DNA of 20,492 nt. It comes from Mucidula mucida. Lineage: Eukaryota; Basidiomycota; Agaricomycetes; Agaricales; Physalacriaceae. The DNA lies in contig JADNYV010000600.1 of assembly GCA_015501055.1 (NCBI GenBank), positions 1 through 20,492 of the forward strand, given 5' to 3'. The notes below the pieces were generated by a model that did not search any database, had not been told where the DNA came from, and was given only the letters and a program-made list of their open reading frames with translations. Within the stretch, counting starts at the first letter, position 1. The number at the start of each line of letters is the position of its first letter. This document shows, in pieces, positions 8,582 through 16,556 of this stretch. The translations under genes were made by a program, and so were the position numbers.

Positions 8582-9110
8582 TGTTATGAATCGCCATATT
8601 TTCACATTTTCACATCTTATCATATCTTATCGGGAGCCTTGTCTTATCAACCAACGGACCGTTTCATCATCTGTTTCGTCACCGATCATACCCCTTTTCA
8701 TTACCGAAGCCGTACTCATGTCGGACACACGCCCAACACATGGATGACATCATACATGCCGATACCTCATGGACTCCCTATTGTATACACACCACCGACA
8801 CTCGTAGCACACATGGTCGTTTCAGTATTATTACTTACATGCAGTCACCACTCGTATTTAATGGTTTCACGGACTAGTAGCATACAACACTGGGTCAAGG
8901 GCGTGGAGCATCCCTAGTGGAAACACGTATGGACAAGGAGCTTAAACACAGACTTACTAGTATATAAGCAGTAGTGTAGCATCATTGTACTTTAGTTCCG
9001 ATCTCGTTTATACACCTGGCCTAGCCTAGTCTTACGAACGCGAACACTTTTTTCCCTTAGTTCTTGCTGTGGTACCTGGTTGAGTCTCGTGGCTTAGTCA
9101 GTCGCTAACA
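8582..9110 (+). repeat. LTR shared by copy A (3') and copy B (5')
   Basis: 529 bp, TG..CA. It has a polypurine tract on its left and a PBS plus gag leader on its right, so it serves both neighbours. TATATAAG is at 8961-8968 and the inferred start AGTTCCGATCT at 8994-9004, 33 nt downstream. Its sequence is closest to the solo LTR at 4756, not to the 5' LTR of copy A. Confidence 0.92.
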
Positions 9111-9112
9111 GA

Positions 9113-9123
9113 AGATCAGAACT
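9113..9123 (+). other. Self-priming PBS of copy B, one mismatch
   Basis: AGATCAGAACT, two bases after the LTR; complementary to the start motif at 8994-9004 except for a G-to-A change at 9118, which makes an A-C mismatch inside the primer duplex. Confidence 0.6.
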
Positions 9124-9708
9124 ACTTTCTACCACCTACCACACATCCCTGATCGTCGATCAGCACTTCGCTGTTTGATCATCGCACATTCCCCTGTTCC
9201 CTTTCCCTGTTTACAGATCGACGGATTCCTAATTCCAGCGCACGTCCGCATACGTGTGTATTGGTCCCAGTAGCGCCGGCTAACAGTTAGAGATAACTGC
9301 CTTGGGTGCTGGAAGTAGCCGCTCTCACGAGAACGAACTTTTGGCAGTTGCACTTCAGTGGGCGCTGCTTACGGGTCAACCCCCGTTCCCAGGAAAACTT
9401 CGGCTTACCTCACACCAGAGGGACGTCGGCTGGGCAATTGCGAACTTGTGACGAGCTCTTGGGCTCCGTAGATACTAGTCAGTAGTCGGTAAAATAGCGT
9501 AGACAGTTACGATACCTACCTACTTTACTTACATTACGATACACACCATCATTTCCCAACCTACCAAGTCCTGGATTCTATCTCAGATCTAGGCGATTCC
9601 TCCCTATTCATCCAAACCTCTATTCCCTCACCCGTTTCATCCAAATCCGCATCACCCATATCACCACTTTCACCCTTTCACTCTCCGATCCTATCACCTC
9701 GATTCATC
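9124..9708 (+). other. AUG-free gag leader of copy B
   Basis: Non-coding leader. From the inferred start at 8994 to the gag ATG at 9709 (715 nt) I find no ATG on the plus strand. The last about 120 nt are C/T-rich and G-poor. Confidence 0.6.
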
Positions 9709-10161
9709 ATGTCCAACGAAGCACCCGAAACCGTTCCTCACACACCCGCTCATCATGCCGAGGTCGAAACCAAAGGCCGATCCCTTGTCAACAAGCCTTA
9801 CGACTATGACGGGGACAAGTCCAAGTACAAGAGCTGGTGGCGATCGATGTTCACATACATCTGTGACAAGAAGAACAACCTCACATCGGACTCCGAAAGG
9901 ATTGATGTTGTTCTCTCCTACATCCGAGGAGATCATGTCGATGCATGGGTCCAGAACTACTCGGACCAGAACTTCAACGAGGAAGAAGAGGAATGGACCG
10001 TCTCTTGGACGGAGTTCAAGGAACATTTGAAGGAGCGATTTGTGGATTCCAACCTCGCGCGAGACGCGCGAGACCAGATCGAGCGGTTGCGCCAGGGGCA
10101 AGACACCGCTCAAGATTTCTTCCAGAAGTTCGAGGTTCTGCTCACTCAGACAGAATATTTG
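9709..10161 (+). pseudogene. gag: Gag of copy B, N-terminal half
   Basis: Encodes about 150 residues matching residues 1-152 of the copy A Gag (MSNEAPET start, WWRSMFTYI, the acidic EEEEEW, QDTAQDFFQKFEVLLTQ). After LTQTEYL the frame runs into transposon sequence and meets a stop after 27 foreign residues. The break coincides with the 8-bp target duplication at 10154-10161. It resumes at 13894. Confidence 0.9.
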
Positions 10162-10186
10162 TGGTGGTGGGCATTTGAGGGGTCCG
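10162..10186 (+). repeat. Left terminal inverted repeat of the DNA transposon
   Basis: 25 bp, matching the reverse complement of 13869-13893 at 23 of 25 positions. The two differences (TT here, CC at the right end in that orientation) are C-to-T type changes. Confidence 0.92.
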
Positions 10187-10651
10187 CAATGGTAATTTGT
10201 ACTTGTTTGGTAGCAGCGTCCACCAGCCTATGGGCAGAATCATGAATGATCTGTTTTAATAGCACTTCACACATCAACTTCTGAGCCTCCGGACAATGAT
10301 TAGACATAGGTTTGTATCATATTCGAGTACATTGATACAAATGGATATTAATTTATCGTGAATAAGTATGAGTGTATCTGTAGACCTGTACCTCAGAGGA
10401 CTAATCCACCGAAAATATCATCTGAATTTTTGTATCATATCACTCGACATGACCATCTGAAGAGATCTCCCTATGACTTGAAGCCTGAGTTGAAAAGTGT
10501 GCTTTACTATTGAAACGACACCAGATCACCCGCCAAAGTGTGAGTCACGTCACCGTGACACGTTGCGCCACGGTCATTCACGTACCAGTTCTTGCTGTAT
10601 AAGGTTAAATTACACTCAAGCAAAGCTCACAACACTAAATATGGTGATAGT
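10187..10651. other. 5' non-coding and subterminal region of the DNA transposon
   Basis: AT-rich, no gene. The motif TTTGTATCA occurs three times: forward at 10311-10319, inverted at 10333-10341, forward at 10429-10437. A GTCAC-C-GTGAC palindrome lies near 10549-10560. A TATA-like TATAAGG at about 10599 is about 50 bases before the first ATG. Possible transposase-binding or promoter sites (inference). Confidence 0.5.
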
Positions 10652-13600
10652 ATGGGACGTTACAAGAAAGGTGGCTCGAAAGCCAATCAAATTCGCGGAA
10701 AAAACCTTCCAACCAATCCTCGCGGCACCAAAGCTAATATGGAGAACCTCTCGCCTGCCGATACTGCCCTTCTTCAGGAGCAGGAGCGGCGCAAAAAGGC
10801 AGAGAAACATGCTGCTGCCATGGCAGAGAAAGCTGCCCGCCTACAAAAGAAGGTCACTGATCTGCAACGCGAAGCAAAGAATGCACGTGATTGCGAAAAG
10901 CGGCACAAGAAGGCAAAAGCAGCCTTGCAGCGCAGGCTGAAGGAGAAGGATCTAAAGATAGCCAACTTATACCTCAGGGTACAGTGTGCGGTTGCGGAAG
11001 CTTTGGCCAACAAGCGACAAAATCTGGCAAAACTCGAAAAACTGCTTAACAACGCAAATGCACGACTAGCAAAGGCAAATGAAGACTCCTCCCAATTGCA
11101 GAACCTGTCCTTTAAGCAGAAGTCTGATCTCATCCTTCTACGAAAGACTCTGCACAACCTAAAGCGCACCATGGCCCGTGGACGTCGTCTTCGAGAGCGT
11201 GTTCTGAAGAAAGCTCAAAAGGCAAAGCTTCTAGCAAAGATGAAGAATAAACATGCCTTCAAGCCACAGATTCGGACGCTTGCACAAACACTCGTCTCCT
11301 GCGGATGTGCCGAGGGCAAGGTGGGCCCGCTCATTAAGGACATCGCGGCAATATTTGGGGTTACCATTAACAAGGTTATGAGCCGTCGTACAGTTTGACA
11401 GATCATACTTGAAGGCCTTGTCATGGCCAACGTACAACTCGGGCATGAAATGAATGCTACCGAAGGTCAGTTTGAGAGCTATTACTATAATAAATCAAAC
11501 TTACACAGTGTTAGATCTCATGTTAAGTGGCGACAGCACTTCTCGTCGCAATCAAAACTACCAAGCACATCACGCAACCTATTGCGTGTTGGAGGTACTT
11601 CCTGATGGGACCGTTTGCCTGTCGCTTAAACCCCAGACACGCTTCATGGGTATCCGGTCGACAGTGGATCATATGACATTGAAATCGAAGGAGTCGTGGG
11701 TCAAAACGATGCAGGACATTCTCAGCATCTACGTTGACTCCCCGTTAGCTAAGAGAACGGCTGGATACCAGTTTGACTTACGCGCAATCTGTTGCAAGCT
11801 TCGCGGGATGTGTAGCAATCATGCGAACGGGGAAAAGGCAACGGCCGAGGCAATGGAGGAATTAAAACGCGAGGAGACGATGAAGGGACTTGGCGAAGCA
11901 AGAAAAAAAGAGATGGGCTTGGAAGCATTTGAGGAACTTCTCAGAGAATGGAACTGGAAGAAGATAGAAGACGCCGGAGGCTGGGAGGGATACATGGCCC
12001 TCACTCCGGAGGAATGTGCCGTTTGGGATATTGCAACGGTGGACGCAATGATGAAGAGTCTAGGCGAGGAAGAGTTCAAAACTCTGTCTGCGGAAGAGCA
12101 ACGTCTGCTTACCTTGTTTGTTTGGTCTGGGTGCTGCATGCACAAGGACCAGAACAGTTTCAAAGGGGGAAATGCGGCGATGATGGCGGCATGGAAGGCG
12201 CTCGGGCTCCAGGGGCCCATCATCCTCGCGAACAAGGCCAATGCGGCAAAGGTGCGCAATGTCGTCGCACCAGAGACCGGTTCAAGCACACCTACAGAGG
12301 CCGAGATAGCGGCGCTCGAAGCATCCACATTTGGTGGCGCGAAAACGGCATCGCTAGCTGGGGCCATCTTCAATAACCGTTGCGATAAGAAGGGTCAAGG
12401 AGAGACCCACATTATCTTCCTCAGTCAGAAGGTAGAGAAACTCGTTCGGCGGTTTCCACAAACGAACAACACGCGATTTGGCAGTCACGGAGAGGCGGCC
12501 GGCAAGCTCCTCCTTCATCTGAAGGAGTATCGAGAGTTCCTACTGCATATCAAGACGAAGAAGGTCTCGGTTTCCTGGACAAACATCAAGTTAAACATTT
12601 ATAATGTGCTTCATGACGACCCAACACTTACAGAACTGGCCGTTCTCGCCCTCTATCAACAGCTCGTCACCCATCCGTACATGCATATGGTTCGAAAACC
12701 GGAGGAAGCCGCGCTAAACTTGTTGAACCTAGGACCAATGCATGCAAGTCTCCGCGAGCACTGCCAGAAGCTCATCAATAATCCAAACTTGATCCTTGAT
12801 TTCAAGGATGACTGCCACCTCACGGCAACATTTGACGGGAAACCGTTTGAGGAGCCTGGCATTGTTGATGCAATCCGAGAGATGGTGGCACTGGCAGAAG
12901 GGAAGCTAATACACCTGAAGGAGATGTTTGTCAGCTTTCTCACTGGCGCAAATGTTACGTGGCTCCGATTCTCATCAGAGTACGCACCTGGTGGCTTGAT
13001 TAATGGAATGTCCGATGACGAGAAAGCGCGGGCGTTTATGAACGCAACGAATGACCGAAGCGAGGGCGCATTGGGCTCCTGGTGCGTGTTTGCACAGAAT
13101 AGCCCATCTTCATCTATGCAAAGGCACAATGCCCTCGCAATGTTTTCGCGCAATCATACCCAGCAGTTCATTGACACATTCTTCAGCCCTGCGGATCACA
13201 TCTGGGCAATGTGCACTGCTTGGAAACTTGATGCAGCCGGTTTTGAGAAGGCGAGGCGGAAGGAGCAGGCAGAATTCGAGCTCAGGATGGTGGAAATGAA
13301 GAGACAGAAGATAGCAAGCCGGAAAGAGGCTGCAGAGAAGAAGCAGGAGTTACTGGATGTGACGCCGTTGATTGAGAATATCAACGACATTGAGAGGCTC
13401 AAGTTGACGGGAAAGAAACTTGACCTCCAGCTAGACAAGCTTCGTTCCATATGGGGAGCACGGATCCTGATCCCCAAAAAGAAGGACATTCTCAAGGTAG
13501 CCCCGAAGAAGGATGCACTCCGGGCAGCGTTCCTATTACATCTCCAGTTCCGTAGGGACGGCGTGGCGCCACTGAGAGTGCAGCCTGACGCTGCTGAAGC

Positions 13601-13679
13601 TGTCCAGATGGTGGAAATGACTGTAGAGGCCTGGCATGAAGACGAGGATGAGGAGATGGATGAGATGGATGAGGATTAG
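10652..13679 (+). CDS. Putative transposase of the TIR transposon (two exons, one internal stop)
   Basis: Predicted exons 10652-11465 and 11509-13679 with a 43-nt GT..AG intron; the joined frame is 994 codons with one TGA at codon 249 (11396). Start chosen at the first in-frame ATG (MGRYKKGG). Seen: a basic N-terminal segment and long Lys/Arg/Ala-rich coiled coil (about residues 30-210), a conserved-looking block FGV..NKVMSRRTV then LEGLVMANVQLGHEM, a possible first catalytic Asp in MLSGDSTSRRN (Asp280), SNHANGEK (Asn375, His376), a C-x2-H motif in SGCCMHKDQN (Cys480, His483), a possible catalytic Glu in ATNDRSEGALGSW (Glu790), a second coiled coil, and an acidic Asp/Glu tail. It resembles multi-copy uncharacterised Agaricomycete proteins I recall; the C-x2-H and DDE-like spacing suggest an RNase H-fold transposase. 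Activity and superfamily are inference. Confidence 0.75.
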
Positions 13680-13868
13680 AGGTCAATTGATGGCTTACAC
13701 AGTAATTACCCACCTTAGGACTCTTACACTGTACCAAGCATAATATCTCGCATTTCCGAGCATTTAAAGTCATCAATTCATGTACGACAAGCAAAACGAC
13801 ATGGAAGTAAGGAGAGAGCATTAATTCTCCGGTTACTAAAAAGTAACCGGCTGATCGCCTGACTATCT
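13680..13868. other. 3' non-coding end of the DNA transposon with a perfect hairpin
   Basis: No ORF. At 13829-13850 a perfect inverted repeat: 9-bp arms CCGGTTACT and AGTAACCGG around AAAA, 18 bp inside the right TIR. It may be a transcription terminator, a transposase site, or chance. Confidence 0.55.
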
Positions 13869-13893
13869 CGGACCCCTCGGATGCCCACCACCA
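13869..13893 (-). repeat. Right terminal inverted repeat of the DNA transposon
   Basis: 25 bp ending CCCACCACCA; reverse complement of 10162-10186 with two mismatches. The last A is shared with the target duplication. Confidence 0.92.
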
Positions 13894-14377
13894 ATATTTG
13901 AAGGACGACACATATGTTGTGCGACTTCTCGAGACCAACATTAACGAGAAGATCATTGATCAGCTCTATGGCAGCCAAGACAGGTTGCCGGAGAAATACA
14001 AGGATTGGAAGGCACAAATCATTCAGATTGATCAGCTGTGGAGAAGGAGGACGGCGAGCAAGAGGTCCAGCATACAGTCCCGGCCCCAAGCTCCGCCGGC
14101 GGCTACATCAAGAGCCAATCCTATGAATCCACCCCCGACGCCGATCACACGACAAGATGCCACCGGTGTTACCTATGGAGGAGCCGGCAGGCCGATGGAT
14201 ATCAACAACGCACGTCGAAGGGGACTTTGCTTCAGCTGTGGCGAACACGGCCACGTCAGCAGGTTCTGTCCTAAGAAGGGTCGACCCCAGACAATTTGGG
14301 GTCTATGGACTGAAATGAATGACAAGGAGAAGAAGAAGCTGGCCGAAGAGTTGGGTTTTGCAAAGCTCCCGCAGTAG
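13894..14377 (+). pseudogene. gag: Gag of copy B, C-terminal half
   Basis: Resumes with YLKDDTYVVRLLETNINEK exactly where the first half stopped, then the LWRRRTASKR basic stretch, the Pro-rich linker and the CCHC zinc knuckle LCFSCGEHGHVSRFCPKK, ending ELGFAKLPQ at TAG 14375-14377. Apart from the transposon, gag of this copy has no stop or frameshift, so the insertion is what disabled it. Confidence 0.9.
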
Positions 14378-14395
14378 ATGCAGTCCTGCCGGAGC
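14353..14395 (+). promoter_or_regulatory. Programmed -1 frameshift signal at gag/pol, copy B
   Basis: GGGTTTT at 14353-14359, 5-nt spacer, hairpin arms 14365-14374 and 14386-14395, loop containing the gag TAG. The base changes relative to copy A fall in the spacer and the loop only; both arms and the heptamer are unchanged. Confidence 0.7.
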
Positions 14396-15903
14396 AGTTG
14401 TCAAGGGAAGAATCGTTAGATGCAGAATCTATTTATAGTACTGGTACTAAGGCATCTAAAATATCATTGACAATTTTACCACCAAAACCTGCAAAAGAAA
14501 GATATGAACCAAACATGCCCGAGTGGATTGCACAACGGCTAAGAGAGGACGAAGTGTTGAGAGCAGTCGGAATTTTGAGAGCATGGATGCCAGAGCGGAG
14601 AGAGAGAGAAGCGACAGAAGAGAAGGTGATGGCGATCAGAGCGTTGACGAAGGAAGCTGCGGTGGAAGTTGTGACGGAGTTGAAAAAGTTGAGGAAGTAC
14701 ATCCGGGGAACAAAGGGGCAGGACATGAAACTCCAAGTAACCATAGAGAGCGTACACACAGGCTCTGAATGGGAAACAAGTGCCCTTCTTGACAGTGGAG
14801 CAACAGGTTCTTGCGTTAATAAAGAATTTGTTGAGAAGAATGGACTCCCAATCAAGGAGTTGCCGGTCAAGCTCCCTGTCTACAATGCGGATGGAACCCT
14901 AAACAAGGGAGGAGCAATCAAAGGTTTTGTGGAGGTCCGGATGAAGATCGGAGATCACGCCAAAAAGATTGAGTTGGCCATCACCAATCTCGGCAAAACA
15001 AGTATCTTTTTGGGGTTAGATTGGCTACGATATCACAACCCCACAATCAACTGGACAGAATCTACGTTGACTTTTGATCGATGCCCAGACCGTTGCGGCT
15101 ACTTACCCGAGTATGACTCACCAGAAGATGAAGGAGAAGATGTAGAAGAGAAGCTGGAGGAGGGAGAGCGGTTGTTTTGGATGGACTGGGACAACTATCG
15201 CAAAAGCGGTGAAAAGCTGAGATCACAACAGCCTTCATCCGCTGCTGCACCTTACATTGAGGAATTCTCTGATGTATTTAGCAAGGCGGACTTTGACAAG
15301 CTACCGGAGCAAAGACCCTGGGATCACGCAATAGAACTCACGCCTGGTTCCAAACCGGTTGACTGCAAGGTCTATCCCCTTAGTCCATCCAAGCAGAAGG
15401 CATTAGACGAGTTCTTGGAGGAAAACATATGCACGGGACGCATATGGCCATCAATCTCACCCATGGCATCATCATTCTTCTTTGTCAAGAAGAAGGACGG
15501 AAGTCTTCGGCCCGTGCAGGATTATCGGAAATTAAATAACATGACGATCAAAAACCAATACCCCTTACCGTTGATCCAAGAACTTATCGACAAGCTGAAG
15601 GGAGCGAAGTGTTTCACAAAGATGGATGTCCGATGGGGTTACAATAACATCCGGATCAAAGAAGGTGATGAGTGGAAAGCGGTGTTTAGAACAAACCGAG
15701 GCCTGTTTGAGCCCTCAGTCATGTTCTTTGGACTTACAAACTCGCCGGCAATGTTCCAATTGTTCATGAATCACATTCTGAAGGAGCTGATCAATGAAGG
15801 ACATATTATAGTTTACTTGGATGACATACTTATCTTTACGAACACGTTGGATGACATACTTATCTTTACAAACACGTTGGAAGAACATAGGCATATCGTA
15901 TGA
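14359..15903 (+). pseudogene. pol: Pol of copy B: protease and reverse transcriptase
   Basis: Open from the frameshift site to TGA 15901-15903, with no initiator needed, which supports expression by -1 frameshifting. Seen: [15 protein letters not shown] (protease), IFLGLDWL uninterrupted here, the acidic linker, [32 protein letters not shown] (motif A), and VYLDDILIF (motif C). Motif C is followed by a 30-bp in-frame tandem duplication (15817-15876), so two LDD boxes lie ten residues apart; this should disrupt the RT active-site hairpin. Many differences from copy A are CpG to TpG/CpA. Confidence 0.9.
15817..15876 (+). repeat. 30-bp tandem duplication over the RT YLDD motif
   Basis: Units 15817-15846 and 15847-15876, one base different (G/A). 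Each encodes [10 protein letters not shown]. Copy A has a single unit, so this is a local duplication in copy B. Confidence 0.93.
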
Positions 15904-16556
15904 CGAGTATTAGAAATATTATGAGTAAATAAGTTGTATTTAAAACCCGAGAAATGTAGTTTTGAGGCACATACTGTAGACTACTTAGGAGTTATTATTG
16001 GAGGAGGAGAAGTGAAGATGAATCCGGCAAAAGTGGCCGTAGTGAAGGAATGGAAGGAGCCGACAAAGAAGAAGGAAGTACAGTCATTCCTAAGCTTCTG
16101 CAACTTTTACCAACATTTTATCCGGGGATTTGCGGGAATAGCGAAGCCATTGACATTGCTAACTGGGAAGGGCGAGTGGGTTTGGGGCATGAAGCAGCAC
16201 AAGGTGTTTGAGGAGTTAAAACGGAGGATAACGGAAGAACCCGTTCTGATCGTACCACGCGACAACGGCAAGTTTTGAGCCGAGGCGGACTCCTTGAACT
16301 ATGCAAACGGGGTGGTTCTTTCCCAGTTTGTTGACGGAAAATGGAGATCAGTAGCCTTTTGGTCTTGCGTGCTGAACAAAGTGGAGCGCAATTATGAGAT
16401 CTACAACAAAGAGATGATGGCTATTATGGACTTGATCAACAACTGACGGCAATATCTCCTAGGCGCTAAGGAGACAGTGGAGGTTTTCACCAATTATCAA
16501 AACCTTCAGTACTTCAGAAAGCCGCAGAAGTTGAACCGGAGGCAAGCGCAATGGGT
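15904..16556 (+). pseudogene. pol: Pol of copy B: RT thumb and start of RNase H
   Basis: Continues the pol frame after the TGA at 15901: a second TGA at 15922, then YLKPEKCSFEAHTVDYLGVI, KKKEVQSFLSFCNFY, TEEPVLIVPRDNGKF, a TGA at 16276, AEADSLNYANGVVLSQ, YEIYNKEMMAI, a TGA at 16444, and QNLQYFRKPQKLNRRQAQW. The frame is not shifted where copy A lost a base near 6466. It is cut by the hAT end at 16557. Confidence 0.88.

Larger units (their letters stand above)
2058..9110 (+). mobile_element. Ty3/gypsy chromodomain retrotransposon, copy A (defective)
   Basis: Complete structure: 5' LTR, self-complementary PBS, leader, gag, pol in the order protease, RT, RNase H, integrase, chromodomain, then polypurine tract and 3' LTR. 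Domain order plus the C-terminal chromodomain identify a chromovirus. It is inserted in a LINE relic; the five bases before it are GTCAC, but no matching duplication follows 9110, because the 3' LTR runs straight into the leader of copy B. Pol is broken by a 4-nt deletion near 4241-4250, a solo-LTR insertion, single-base deletions near 6466 and 7318, and stops at 6511 and 7506. Gag is intact. Confidence 0.93.
10154..13900. mobile_element. TIR DNA transposon of unassigned superfamily, with target duplication
   Basis: The element body is 10162-13893 (3.73 kb). Terminal inverted repeats are 10162-10186 and 13869-13893: 25 bp starting TGGTGGTGGGCAT and ending GAGGGGTCCG, differing at two adjacent bases. 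AATATTTG occurs at 10154-10161 and 13893-13900, the right copy sharing one base with the TIR end, so the duplication is 7 or 8 bp. The interrupted gag reads continuously when the insert and one repeat are ignored. It carries a single large transposase gene. TSD size fits hAT/Zisupton-like groups, but the protein does not match those by eye. Confidence 0.9.
8582..16556 (+). mobile_element. Ty3/gypsy retrotransposon, copy B (nested, 3' end outside window)
   Basis: Same family as copy A. Visible pieces: LTR and leader 8582-9708, gag 9709-10161, gag remainder from 13894, pol to 16556. It is split by a TIR DNA transposon (10162-13893) and cut by a hAT transposon at 16557; integrase, chromodomain and 3' LTR must lie beyond the window if still present. 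Joining the gag halves across the first insertion gives a continuous gag as in copy A. Its pol reads open from the frameshift site to 15903, further than copy A, but carries stops at 15901, 15922, 16276 and 16444. Confidence 0.9.

Noticed and set aside
9129..9353. Minus-strand frame in the gag leader, repeated at 2663-2848 and 19857-20081
   Set aside because: Non-coding leader repeated with the element; no domain and the opposite strand.
10162..13893. Assigning the TIR transposon to hAT because of an approximately 8-bp target duplication
   Set aside because: Termini start TGGTGG rather than CAGNG, and the protein lacks the hAT dimerisation block that is plainly present in the neighbour at 16672-19309.
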